Part shown: piece by piece, positions 53,027 to 62,144 of the stretch
How positions within the stretch are numbered: position 1 is the stretch's first letter
Layout: each line of letters starts with the position of its first letter
Origin: CAYGUK01 sp964352985
GTDB lineage: Bacteria; Pseudomonadota; Gammaproteobacteria; JAHCLG01
Assembly (NCBI GenBank): GCA_964352985.1
Contig: CAYGUK010000006.1
Coordinates: 1-62,225, forward strand
Reading direction: 5' to 3'
DNA: 62,225 nucleotides
Translations under genes and position numbers: made by a program
The notes under the pieces: model-generated
Told to the model about the DNA's origin: nothing
Database searches by the model: none
What the model saw: the letters and a program-made list of their open reading frames with translations, nothing else

Positions 53027-54315
53027 CGTTTTTCCTCATTAACAATGCTTGTGAGTTGTTCTATTAAATTCTCAATCGTGATTAATTGTTGGGATGTATC
53101 TTCTCTTAGAGGTTTAATTGAAATTTTATCTTGTCCAATTTCAGTATCCCCTAAAATCAATGCGATTGTTGCACCAGATTTATCTGCTTTTTTGAATTGG
53201 CTTTTGTAACTGCCTCCACCACAATTTGTCACTAAATTTAAACCAGGAACTGCTTGGCGTAATGTTTCAGCTATTTTAATTCCCGCTTGTGTTGCTTTAT
53301 CACTATTTAACACTAAATAGGCGTGAACAGTTTGCTGATAAGACTGACCTAAACTTTCTAGAATTAAGATAAGTCTTTCAATACCGCCTGCAAATCCAAT
53401 AGCAGGTGTCGGTTTGCCACCATGTGTTTCAACAAGTTGATCATAGCGACCTCCGGCACAAACTGTCGATTGCGCACCTAAATGATCACACACCCATTCG
53501 AATACCGTACTACCGTAATAATCTAAGCCACGCACTAATCGAGGATTAATCGTAAATTTAACGCCATTATCCGATAATAAAGATTGTAGTTGTTGAAAAT
53601 GTGAAAGTGATTCTGAACCCAAATAATCAAGAAATGAAGGTGCTTTTTGAATTAATTCTTGCATCGCTTGGTTTTTACTATCCAAAATGCGTAATGGATT
53701 ATTTTCTAATCGCCGATGACTATCTTCATCAAGTAACGAAATATTATCTTTAAAATACTCGACTAATTTTTCTCGATACTGATTTCGTTCCGCTAAAGTG
53801 CCGAGAGAATTTAATTGTAAGTGGACATGCTCTTCTAGATTTAATTCACGCCATAAACGTCTCGATAATAAAATAATTTCAGCATCAATATCCGCACCGC
53901 TAAAGCCATAAGCTTCAATACCAAATTGATGAAATTGGCGATAACGTCCTTTTTGCGGACGCTCATGTCGAAACATTGGGCCCACATACCATAAGCGTTG
54001 TATTTGATTATAGAATAAGCCATGTTGAATACCGGCACGCACACAACTTGCCGTGCCTTCCGGTCTTAAACTTAATTTTTCACCATTTTTATCTGAAAAA
54101 GTATACATTTCTTTTTCGACAATATCTGTTAGTTCTCCAATAGCATGGGTGAAAAGTGTCGTCGACTCAACAATCGGTGTTCTGATTTCTTGATAACCAT
54201 AACTTTCAGCTAATCGTTGAAATACCGATTCAATTTTATGCCAAAAAGGGCTATCACTCGGCAGGATATCATTCATGCCTCTAACCGCTTGAATTTTAGT
54301 CAATCGCTTTCTCAC
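53023..54315 (-). CDS. hisS: HisS, histidyl-tRNA synthetase
   Basis: Class II synthetase, 430 residues: QAVRGMNDILPSD at the N-terminus, motif 2 (LRPEGTASCVRAGI with FRHERPQKGRYRQFHQFGIEAYG), the histidine loops LVRGLDYYGSTVFEW and AGGRYDQL, motif 3 (GFAGGIERL) and an anticodon-binding domain. The start is GTG at 54315. ispG, found just upstream of hisS in many Gammaproteobacteria, is absent here; a 177-bp gap separates it from rodZ. Confidence 0.97.
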   Translation of the reverse strand: MRKRLTKIQAVRGMNDILPSDSPFWHKIESVFQRLAESYGYQEIRTPIVESTTLFTHAIGELTDIVEKEMYTFSDKNGEKLSLRPEGTASCVRAGIQHGLFYNQIQRLWYVGPMFRHERPQKGRYRQFHQFGIEAYGFSGADIDAEIILLSRRLWRELNLEEHVHLQLNSLGTLAERNQYREKLVEYFKDNISLLDEDSHRRLENNPLRILDSKNQAMQELIQKAPSFLDYLGSESLSHFQQLQSLLSDNGVKFTINPRLVRGLDYYGSTVFEWVCDHLGAQSTVCAGGRYDQLVETHGGKPTPAIGFAGGIERLILILESLGQSYQQTVHAYLVLNSDKATQAGIKIAETLRQAVPGLNLVTNCGGGSYKSQFKKADKSGATIALILGDTEIGQDKISIKPLREDTSQQLITIENLIEQLTSIVNEEKR

Positions 54316-54492
54316 TTTTTAAAATAAACAGGGATTGTATTAGGCTCTATCTCAGAGCGCAAGGTTGCTATGTGCTACTCAGAAATCCCTAATTTCATGC
54401 TCACAAACAATCAGACGGGATATTCCTGAGTTTGAATGCCACGAAAGTAACCTTGAAAATAGTCTCCGTCAAAACAAACCAAGGAGTATCAG

Positions 54493-55140
54493 TTAAAAAA
54501 TATGTTCTGCTGAATGTTTCACAACTTTACTGTGTATTTTTGCAATATTTTGTAAGGGTGGATGTTCACTCTCATTGACCACAGCTGTTTGCATTTCTGA
54601 CGAGTTTTTCACTTTTGGTAATTCTAAAGATTGAGACATGTTATCTGTTTTTTGACCTAACTGTGGTGAAATACTAGTTGGTTTAGTCACAACATTTTGG
54701 CTAATAGAATGACTTTGCCACCATACCACTACTAATCCACACAAACAGATAATAATAAATATAGTCGCATAACGAAACCAACGCTCACTTGCAGATTTAC
54801 GTTCGCGATACATTTGTGGTTTGATATTAATATTCGGCGTATGTGGTGCAATATTCAAGGCATGAAAATCTGCCATGATCTCAGTCACCGGTAAATGTAA
54901 GAATTTAGTATAAGTATTTAAATATCCTCGCATAAAAGTAATACCAGGATGTGCGGTAAAGTTATTTTTTTCTATCGCTTCGATAACCCGCTTAGGTAAA
55001 TGTAATTTTTCTGCAACTTCGACTAAACTTAAATTTTGTTTTTGTCGTTCGGTTTGTAAACGTTCACCAATAGATATTTTGGCCTCCAAAAGAGTATCAG
55101 CGGATTCATTCACATTTAATATATCTACATCTTCACTCAT
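54493..55140 (-). CDS. rodZ: RodZ-like cytoskeletal membrane protein, short form
   Basis: An N-terminal HTH_25-type domain (SIGERLQTERQKQNLSLVEVAEKLHLPKRVIEAIE, residues about 22-58; FMRGYLNTYTKFL) is followed by a membrane segment (YATIFIIICLCGLVVVWW, about 125-142) and only about 75 periplasmic residues. RodZ links MreB to the wall-elongation machinery. E. coli RodZ has 337 residues with a folded periplasmic domain that is absent here. The ATG overlaps the pilW stop by 4 bp. Confidence 0.88.
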   Translation of the reverse strand: MSEDVDILNVNESADTLLEAKISIGERLQTERQKQNLSLVEVAEKLHLPKRVIEAIEKNNFTAHPGITFMRGYLNTYTKFLHLPVTEIMADFHALNIAPHTPNINIKPQMYRERKSASERWFRYATIFIIICLCGLVVVWWQSHSISQNVVTKPTSISPQLGQKTDNMSQSLELPKVKNSSEMQTAVVNESEHPPLQNIAKIHSKVVKHSAEHIF

Positions 55141-55904
55141 AATATCTGTGACGCCTTTGCTAGTTTTGCTTCAGCTGATTGCGGAAATTTATTTTCTAAT
55201 AAAAGTGCGTTACTGCCTGCTTGATCTAAATTACCTAATTTTTGATCGACTCTAACACGTAACCAAAGTGATTCAGGTCCAGGAGGCGCTAAACGCGCAT
55301 AAGATTGTAAGTAATCGTTTGCTTGTTGATATTGTTGGTTATCATAGGCAATTTGTCCTAACTCTAAATACGCAAGAACTTGATTAGGATTTTGATCCAC
55401 CGATTTTTGGAAAAATTGCTTAGCTAATGCGCGGTTTGGAATTTGCATAGCACAATACCCTGCATTTTGATAAGCCATATCCGGTGTTAAATAATCAGGA
55501 TCTTTTACAGCGACCATAAAGTGTTGGATGGCATCATTATAACGGCCTTGTCGACATAAAAATGCGGCATAGTTATTTTGCGAGTTACCATTCCTTTCGT
55601 TGAAACTTAATGCTTTTCGATAATAATAATCGGCTTGTTCTGGCTGATCGGTTTTTTCAAGGAAATACCCCATAGCATCATAGGTTTCTTGCATTTTAGG
55701 GCCTTGTTTTAATGCAAGTAACAATTTACGGCGAGCTCGCAAGCGATTACCTTCTTTTAAATATGCCATGCCAAGTTGTACATTATAAGAAGCTGCTTTT
55801 GGATTGACTTTCGCAGCGGGATCAGGAATGGTTGTTGCGGTATTACAACCACCGAGTAGGAATGCAAAACCAACTACAAGCCCAGTATTAATTAATTTTC
55901 TCAC
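55137..55904 (-). CDS. pilW: PilW/PilF, TPR lipoprotein for type IV pilus assembly
   Basis: A 255-residue lipoprotein: signal ending LLGGC (Cys near residue 20), then about five TPR motifs (YNVQLGMAYLKEGNRLRARRKL, AYQNAGYCAMQIPNRALAKQFF, AYLELGQIAYDNQQYQQANDY). PilF/PilW helps the secretin PilQ insert in the outer membrane. The GTG start shares one base with the rlmN stop (TAGTG). Position between rlmN and rodZ is conserved. No other pilus gene is in the window. Confidence 0.92.
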   Translation of the reverse strand: MRKLINTGLVVGFAFLLGGCNTATTIPDPAAKVNPKAASYNVQLGMAYLKEGNRLRARRKLLLALKQGPKMQETYDAMGYFLEKTDQPEQADYYYRKALSFNERNGNSQNNYAAFLCRQGRYNDAIQHFMVAVKDPDYLTPDMAYQNAGYCAMQIPNRALAKQFFQKSVDQNPNQVLAYLELGQIAYDNQQYQQANDYLQSYARLAPPGPESLWLRVRVDQKLGNLDQAGSNALLLENKFPQSAEAKLAKASQIL

Positions 55905-57040
55905 TATGTCTCTCCCTGTTGCCCTACTTCACTCTTAACATTGATTTTCATCATCAATGGATGTTGATATTGTTTTGGCAAATGGCGGATTTTTGTGGTG
56001 ATATTACCAACCAATTGTCCGCAAGCCGCATCAATATCATCGCCCCTTGTTTTGCGCGTGATGGTATTATACCCTGCCTTTTGCAAAAGTTGACGAAATT
56101 TTTCAATCGCCTTTTCACTTGAACATCGATAAATTGTATTCGGAAAAGGATTAAATGGGATAAGATTAACCTTTGCAGGGCATGTTTGTAAAATATTTAT
56201 TAATTGTTTCGCATGCTTAGGATCATCATTAACACCATCTAACATCACATATTCAAACGTGACTAAGCGTTTGGGTTCATTTTTAAAAAATTCGCGACAA
56301 GCAGGTATTAATTCTTCGAGTGGATATTTGCGATTAATCGGCACTATTTTATTACGTAATTCATTATTTGGTGCGTGAAGAGAAACTGCTAACGAAACAG
56401 GTAAGTCTCGAGCTAACTGCGACATTTGTGGGACCACACCTGAGGTGCTAAGTGTGACACGGTATTTAGATAGATTATATGCATTATCATCTAACATCAG
56501 TGCCATTGCTTCTTTTACATTATCATAATTAAGCAGCGGCTCGCCCATGCCCATCATCACCACATTCGAAATAACGCGGTCACGATTAGAATTTTTTGCA
56601 GAAAGTTGCGATACCGCCAACCAAACTTGTCCAATAATTTCAGCGATTGATAAGTTACGACTAAAACCCTGACGTGCTGTCGAACAAAATTGACAATTCA
56701 AAGCACAACCAACCTGGGATGAAACACAAAGTGTCGCTCTATCACCATCAGGAATATAAACTGTTTCGATAGACTGACCATCGAACAATCTCACCAACCA
56801 TTTTATCGTGCCATCTGTAGATTCTTGAGCGTAGGCAATTTCAGGTAATTTAATTTCTGCCTTTTCATTAAGAGCAGTGCGAAGCGATTTCTTGAAATTT
56901 GTCATTTCTGCAAAATCGCTTACACCTAATTGATGAAGCCATTTAATAAATTGCGTTGCGCGATAGGCGGGTTCGCCCAAATCGACAAAAAATTGCTGCA
57001 ACGCTTGTTGGCTTAAATCAGCAAGATTAACCTTAGACAT
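55904..57040 (-). CDS. rlmN: RlmN, 23S rRNA/tRNA A2503/A37 C2-methyltransferase
   Basis: A radical-SAM methyltransferase, 378 residues. The CxxxCxxC cluster motif is CALNCQFC (about residue 115 onward); VVMMGMGEPLLNYDNV, LSTSGVVPQM and NLIPFNPFP are also present. It methylates A2503 of 23S rRNA and A37 of some tRNAs. I use the ATG at 57040, 1 bp after the ndk stop; a GTG 18 bp earlier is the alternative. Confidence 0.96.
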   Translation of the reverse strand: MSKVNLADLSQQALQQFFVDLGEPAYRATQFIKWLHQLGVSDFAEMTNFKKSLRTALNEKAEIKLPEIAYAQESTDGTIKWLVRLFDGQSIETVYIPDGDRATLCVSSQVGCALNCQFCSTARQGFSRNLSIAEIIGQVWLAVSQLSAKNSNRDRVISNVVMMGMGEPLLNYDNVKEAMALMLDDNAYNLSKYRVTLSTSGVVPQMSQLARDLPVSLAVSLHAPNNELRNKIVPINRKYPLEELIPACREFFKNEPKRLVTFEYVMLDGVNDDPKHAKQLINILQTCPAKVNLIPFNPFPNTIYRCSSEKAIEKFRQLLQKAGYNTITRKTRGDDIDAACGQLVGNITTKIRHLPKQYQHPLMMKINVKSEVGQQGET

Positions 57041-57041
57041 G

Positions 57042-57473
57042 TTATCTTGTACGTTCACAAATATCTTTAGCGTTAAAGAAGAATGCGATTTCTTGTTTAG
57101 CAGTTTCTAAAGCATCTGAACCATGAACCACATTTTCATCAATTGATTTAGCAAAATCAGCACGTATTGTCCCTGGATTTGCTTCTTTAGGATTGGTTGC
57201 ACCCATCACTTCACGATTAATAGCAACGGCATTTTCACCCGCTAAAACTTGGACCATCACCGGACCTGAAATCATAAAACTTACTAAGTCTTTGAAAAAA
57301 GGTCTTTCTTTGTGAATCGCATAAAATTCTTCTGCTTGTGCTTGACTCAAATGAACCATTTTAGCAGCGACAATCTTTAAACCGGCTTTTTCAAATCGTG
57401 AGTAAACTTCACCGATAACATTTTTAGCCACGCCATCTGGTTTAATGATGGATAAAGTGTGTTCTACAGTCAT
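57042..57473 (-). CDS. ndk: Ndk, nucleoside diphosphate kinase
   Basis: 143 residues. ERTLSIIKPDGVAKN-type start (EHTLSIIKPDGVAKNVIGEV), MISGPVMVQVLAGENAV, ATNPKEANPGTIRADFA, and the phosphohistidine motif NVVHGSDALETA. It equilibrates NTP pools in the cytoplasm. GGAG lies 9 bp before the ATG. First gene of the ndk-rlmN-pilW-rodZ run, a classical gammaproteobacterial order. Confidence 0.98.
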   Translation of the reverse strand: MTVEHTLSIIKPDGVAKNVIGEVYSRFEKAGLKIVAAKMVHLSQAQAEEFYAIHKERPFFKDLVSFMISGPVMVQVLAGENAVAINREVMGATNPKEANPGTIRADFAKSIDENVVHGSDALETAKQEIAFFFNAKDICERTR

Positions 57474-57547
57474 TTATTTTATCTCCAAGACTTTGAGTAA
57501 TAATGGGCCGGTATTATAACATAGTCTGGACATAATGCTTTGTATTT

Positions 57548-58486
57548 TTAATAAGTCTCTGTTTTATTAGTTTGTAATGCAGGCTGAAAACGCGCAACTA
57601 GAAAATCAATAAATAATCGAATTTTTTTTGCTAAATAAGTCGTATTCGGATACAAGATGTGAATATCGATATCATAAGGACAGTATTCCTCTAAAACACT
57701 GACTAACAACCCTTGTTTAATAAAATGCGAAGTCATATAACCTGGGATCATGATAAGACCAATCCCTGAGACCGCCGCATTTTCTAATGCGAGAGAACTA
57801 CTTGCCGAAAAATTCCCACTAACAGGCACCGTGATCTTTTCACCCTGTGGTGAAGTAAACTTCCATTGCTCGCCCATTAATGATGTCGCATGTAATAAAC
57901 AATTATGATCTAATAAATCCTGTGGTACTTTTGGAATCGAATTATTTTTAAAATATTCAGGTGAGCCACACACTAACATCCGATATCGAGATAATTTACG
58001 GGCTTTATAAGACGAATCTTCTAATTTACCTATCTTTATCGTTAAATCGAATTCATTAATTTCACGATTCATGTGTTTAGCCCCGAGGAATAATTTAATT
58101 TTTACTTCAGGATAAATCTTTAAAAAAGCACTGACTGCATTATTTAAATGTAATTGTGCAAAGCTAGAGGGACACGCTAAGGTAATCGTGCCACTAATAA
58201 CATCAGAGTTTTTATCGACATTTTCTAGTAATTGTTCCAGATGTTCATAGAGTTTATCACAATGCGATAAGATAACTTGTCCTTCATCTGTTAAAGTTAA
58301 TCCCTTAGTTGAACGATGAACAATTTGCATTTGTAGCGAGTTTTCTAGACGAGTTAAACGCTTACTTACAATTGATTTATTAACATTAAAATAATTGGCG
58401 GCTTCAGTAATACTTCCTTTTTGCATAATAATATAAAAAGTCATGAGATCGGTGACAAATTTAGGATCGGACATGTTTGGTTTCAT
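57548..58486 (-). CDS. LysR-family transcriptional regulator
   Basis: 312 residues. The N-terminal winged helix-turn-helix (DLMTFYIIMQKGSITEAANYF, VNKSIVSKRLTRLENSLQMQIVHRSTKGLTLT) is followed by a periplasmic-binding-protein-like effector domain (SGTITLACPSSFAQLHLN, VSGIGLIMIPGYM). It is closest in style to LysR members that also act as global or virulence regulators. The ATG at 58486 has GGAAG 9 bp upstream. It is divergent from the small ORF and ankyrin gene, which it may regulate. Confidence 0.9.
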   Translation of the reverse strand: MKPNMSDPKFVTDLMTFYIIMQKGSITEAANYFNVNKSIVSKRLTRLENSLQMQIVHRSTKGLTLTDEGQVILSHCDKLYEHLEQLLENVDKNSDVISGTITLACPSSFAQLHLNNAVSAFLKIYPEVKIKLFLGAKHMNREINEFDLTIKIGKLEDSSYKARKLSRYRMLVCGSPEYFKNNSIPKVPQDLLDHNCLLHATSLMGEQWKFTSPQGEKITVPVSGNFSASSSLALENAAVSGIGLIMIPGYMTSHFIKQGLLVSVLEEYCPYDIDIHILYPNTTYLAKKIRLFIDFLVARFQPALQTNKTETY

Positions 58487-58588
58487 TTTTTGCAACTTCC
58501 TGTTTTGCTTTTTTTATCTACACATTCTAGCTTCTTTTGCTTAACATTTATACCGTAAAATACAAATTAATTTAAGGAGGGTTGTTAA

Positions 58589-58681
58589 ATGTTTTTTAAA
58601 CTTGTAAAAAGCTTTTATTTTAAACCTCGCCATATTTTTCCTAAACCTAGTAAAAAAAGCGATCCCCTAATTTTTCGTTAG
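58589..58681 (+). CDS. Small basic peptide ORF with perfect Shine-Dalgarno sequence
   Basis: A 30-residue ORF (front MFFKLVKSFYFKPRHIFPKP), with ten Lys/Arg/His and one acidic residue. AAGGAGG ends 8 bp before the ATG, the best ribosome-binding site seen in the window. It ends 59 bp before the ankyrin gene, and both have a similar leader (GTAAAAT then AATTTAA then GGAGG). It could be a leader peptide for the ankyrin gene, a small secreted or membrane-active peptide, or the cut-off start of a lost gene copy. Confidence 0.5.
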   Translation: MFFKLVKSFYFKPRHIFPKPSKKSDPLIFR

Positions 58682-58740
58682 TAATTTTATTCATAAAAAC
58701 ATTTAAAAACCTGTAAAATTTAATTTAATGGAGGTAGGGT

Positions 58741-61700
58741 ATGTCCTCAGAACTTCTTACTGCAATAAAAAATAATAATATCGAAAATGCTATGCTCGCT
58801 TTACAACGCATTGCTGGTCGAAGACAGGGATTTAATTATGCTCGATACTTTGCGCAATATTTTCATAATGGTTACCCACTGATTAACTTTGTAAAAAGTC
58901 CAGAAATGTTAACATTACTCGTTACCCATGGAGCAAAGGCAAATGTTAGAGATAATGATGGTAAGTATTTATTTGATTATCTCTTTAAAGGTGCCAATCT
59001 GGATTTATTAAAAAAGTTATTACTACTAGAAAATATAGGGATGAAAGATGAATTAGGGTCTTATGTTTTAACCTTAGTAAAAGAAGAAAAATTTGATCAA
59101 CTTGAAATTATTCTTGCTTATGCCGCGAGAAAAAATATAAACAATCTATTTACTTGGTATAGCACAAGCACAAATTATTTCTCGATTCATTATTTAGTGG
59201 CAAGTGGAAACGTAGAAATGTTGCGTTATTTAGTTTTAAATGGCGCAGACGCAAACAAAAAAATAAATAAAAGTGAACAAACCTGTTTAGATTTAGCCAT
59301 TGAGAAAAATCGAGTTGAGGTAGTCCGATATTTATGCACCATAGATAACATTACCACATCAACACTATTAAAACTTCACATTTACCACGCAATAAAAGCT
59401 CAAAACGGACAAATGGCTAAAATATTAATAGAGTACGCGAAAAAACAAGGAATCGATTATAACTTAGATTATTACTATACCACTAAAAATAATATAAATA
59501 ACTTTGCAATTCATCACACTATTTTAAACGCAGATTATTTCTCTTTAGATTTATTAATAAAAAATAATGCGAATATAAATTTAAGAAATTCAGCAAATAA
59601 AACACCGATCGAATTAGCTTTTGATAAAGCCCATTATTATCTGGCAATAAGATTATTAGAATGTGATGATTTAGAAATAACCCCATTATTACTTCAGGAT
59701 ATAATCGTAGTTGCAGCTAATAATAATAATTTAGAACTATGCCAAGCTGCACTTGCTTTTGCTAGTCGGAAAAACATCCAACTGAATTTAAACTACTATT
59801 ATTACTCAAAAGAAAACAGACTCCCAATTCACAGATTTAGTATTCATTTGGCAAGTGCTCACCAAAATTTTGATATGTGTCGATTACTTGCTGAACGCAA
59901 AGCTAATCCTTATCATACAAGGGAAACAAATCTTAATGCGTTTAATTTGATGAAGTTTGAAATTGATCAAATCATAACTATATCTATAACTTACGATCCA
60001 GATGTTACTGAAGCAACTCTCATTGAGAATATTATACGTAGTCTAAGAGGTCCTTCAGATAAACTAAAAGATTATGCTAATTTCAGAGATGAAAATTTTA
60101 GAGAGAAAAGTATTAATTCACCCGATTTATTGTTATTTTTGCTCAACCATGGTGCCAATATAAAAGGAGCCATATTAAATTTAAATCTAGATGAAGTAGA
60201 TTTTACTCTTTGTGAATTAAATCAAAATCAAATCCAATATTGTTTCTCATTAGGCGTACCGCTAACTAGACTTGGACCTCAAGTTGAAATATTAAAAGAT
60301 CAACAAATAACACTTTATAATATGGTTCAAGTAAAAAATGCGATTGATTTAGGCTTTAATCTCAACAATATAAGAATGCGGAATATTGTCATTTCGACAT
60401 TTGAAGAGCTCGAATCTATTTTAGCTCATCGTGATAATTTACAAGGATTTAAACTTAGCCATGATTTTGATATCTCCACCTTAAAAATTACAGAAAATGA
60501 TTTACTAGCGAAATTACCAACTGATATTTTTTCTTTACAACAATATATTGAATTGATCTCCAACTATTTACCCAATGATATTCGTCCCCCTAAAATCATC
60601 TACGATAATAATATTCCCATAGAGAATTTAACGCTCGATGATTTAAAACAATTTAAAGCTTGGCTACAGCGATATATGTTTAAAATAGCGATGATTAAAC
60701 AAAAAGCAGATCCAACCCCGGATTGCTTGAAATTTAATGTGAAAAATGAAGAACTAAATGCAGATCATCTTAAAAATTTTAAAGATTGGTTAATTTTACA
60801 TAGACAAAAACTCGATTTTTTAAAACCAAACTATTTACAAGATCTTAATTTCACTAACCAAGATTGCAATATCTCGGAATTAACTAATGAAGATTTGTTA
60901 CATTTTAGAAATTGGCTACAAACCACTGCTGAAAAAATAGCACCACTTGGCGATATTCATCCAATAACGATACGTGTCAACCAAGATTTGAGTAAAATAT
61001 CACAAGTTTTCAATGGAGGAATTAATCTCAAACTGATACAAGACTTATTAGACTTATATTTCAAACATTCGCACTCAAAATATTTTTCCTTTGCCCACAC
61101 AGATGGTGTTAAAAAATTAAGACAATTTGTAGCAGAGTTAACTACACAAAAAGTCGATCCCAATGAAACATTATCAAGTGAAAATTTAAATAAACTATAT
61201 AGTATTATCTGTCAACGAGGACAACGCTTAGTGAAACATCCCGACCGTGATTATTTTCATCAACCTTACAAATATACCAACCAACTCTATTTCGTCTTGA
61301 TTTGGCTAATGGGCCGGAATGATGGCTATAAATTTTCAGAAATGATACCAAGTTATGATGAATCAGTTTGGCAACAAATTGCTTTGTCTGGAATTGATTT
61401 CTATTCTGTGCCATTTGCTAAAATGTATCGTGCAAGCTTCCAAAAAAGGGATCATCATCCTATGCTTTATAATGTTGAAGATATCATTCGAAATTTAGTT
61501 GAAACAGGTAAATTGATTCGTGTATATGATCCTGCTGGTGCTAATCATCAAGAGTTTACGGCAAAAGAAACCAAAGAATTATTCGCAACCTGCCCTACTC
61601 TAATCACTACTATGCAAGAAAAACATGAGGAAGAATTAAAACAAAAAGCCAGTCGAGGTGATATTGTTTCTGATAAAACTTTAAATGAACTTTATCGTTT

Positions 61701-62112
61701 TGGTGAAGATTGCTGGAACAATAGCACTGATTCTGGTGGTACTTTTTCTCAAGAAAAAGCCCAAAAAATTCAAGAAAGACTCCGCGATTATATGGAAAAA
61801 ATAAGCAAAGAAGAAAGAAATAAATTAGAAAAAAGCGTTCCACTTTATGTTGAATGTCGACATGGAAAAACAACGATTAAACAATTATTTTCAGAAATGA
61901 CTTATGGTGGTTGCTCAGGACAATTAGGTAAAGCATTTAAGCAATATGTTACTGCTTATCGTGAACATTATGCAAATCGTAATACGACAAAATATTCTGA
62001 ATATCTACAACGCTTTGGTAGTCTCCAATGTAAACAATCTAGAAGTGTCATGGAAGTCCCAGTGACACAAGATATTACTAGTCAACATTTAGCACGGATG
62101 GTTTATGCTTAA
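58741..62112 (+). CDS. Giant ankyrin-repeat protein with C-terminal tandem repeats, probable effector
   Basis: 1123 residues, no signal peptide. Residues about 15-440 hold ankyrin-type repeats in a larger module of about 107 residues (starts near 15, 123, 229 and 337): a helix like AYAxxKxI, an N/Y-rich insertion (NLDYYYTTKNN), FxIH, then an ankyrin core (NGADANKK..., NNANINLR...). Residues about 620-745 hold three copies of a 40-residue unit ending DLxxFxxWLxxxxxKI. The last 370 residues match nothing I know. GGAGG lies about 6-7 bp before the ATG. Ankyrin proteins of this size in host-associated bacteria are mostly secreted effectors; that is inference. Confidence 0.85.
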   Translation: MSSELLTAIKNNNIENAMLALQRIAGRRQGFNYARYFAQYFHNGYPLINFVKSPEMLTLLVTHGAKANVRDNDGKYLFDYLFKGANLDLLKKLLLLENIGMKDELGSYVLTLVKEEKFDQLEIILAYAARKNINNLFTWYSTSTNYFSIHYLVASGNVEMLRYLVLNGADANKKINKSEQTCLDLAIEKNRVEVVRYLCTIDNITTSTLLKLHIYHAIKAQNGQMAKILIEYAKKQGIDYNLDYYYTTKNNINNFAIHHTILNADYFSLDLLIKNNANINLRNSANKTPIELAFDKAHYYLAIRLLECDDLEITPLLLQDIIVVAANNNNLELCQAALAFASRKNIQLNLNYYYYSKENRLPIHRFSIHLASAHQNFDMCRLLAERKANPYHTRETNLNAFNLMKFEIDQIITISITYDPDVTEATLIENIIRSLRGPSDKLKDYANFRDENFREKSINSPDLLLFLLNHGANIKGAILNLNLDEVDFTLCELNQNQIQYCFSLGVPLTRLGPQVEILKDQQITLYNMVQVKNAIDLGFNLNNIRMRNIVISTFEELESILAHRDNLQGFKLSHDFDISTLKITENDLLAKLPTDIFSLQQYIELISNYLPNDIRPPKIIYDNNIPIENLTLDDLKQFKAWLQRYMFKIAMIKQKADPTPDCLKFNVKNEELNADHLKNFKDWLILHRQKLDFLKPNYLQDLNFTNQDCNISELTNEDLLHFRNWLQTTAEKIAPLGDIHPITIRVNQDLSKISQVFNGGINLKLIQDLLDLYFKHSHSKYFSFAHTDGVKKLRQFVAELTTQKVDPNETLSSENLNKLYSIICQRGQRLVKHPDRDYFHQPYKYTNQLYFVLIWLMGRNDGYKFSEMIPSYDESVWQQIALSGIDFYSVPFAKMYRASFQKRDHHPMLYNVEDIIRNLVETGKLIRVYDPAGANHQEFTAKETKELFATCPTLITTMQEKHEEELKQKASRGDIVSDKTLNELYRFGEDCWNNSTDSGGTFSQEKAQKIQERLRDYMEKISKEERNKLEKSVPLYVECRHGKTTIKQLFSEMTYGGCSGQLGKAFKQYVTAYREHYANRNTTKYSEYLQRFGSLQCKQSRSVMEVPVTQDITSQHLARMVYA

Positions 62113-62144
62113 ATAAAGGTGAAAATAAGATTATAAAATTTAAC

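Noticed and set aside
54316..54492. A shifted frame after the T6 run at the rodZ stop, open for about 32 codons
   Set aside because: The reading does not resemble the RodZ periplasmic domain and ends quickly, so I do not propose a frameshift there.
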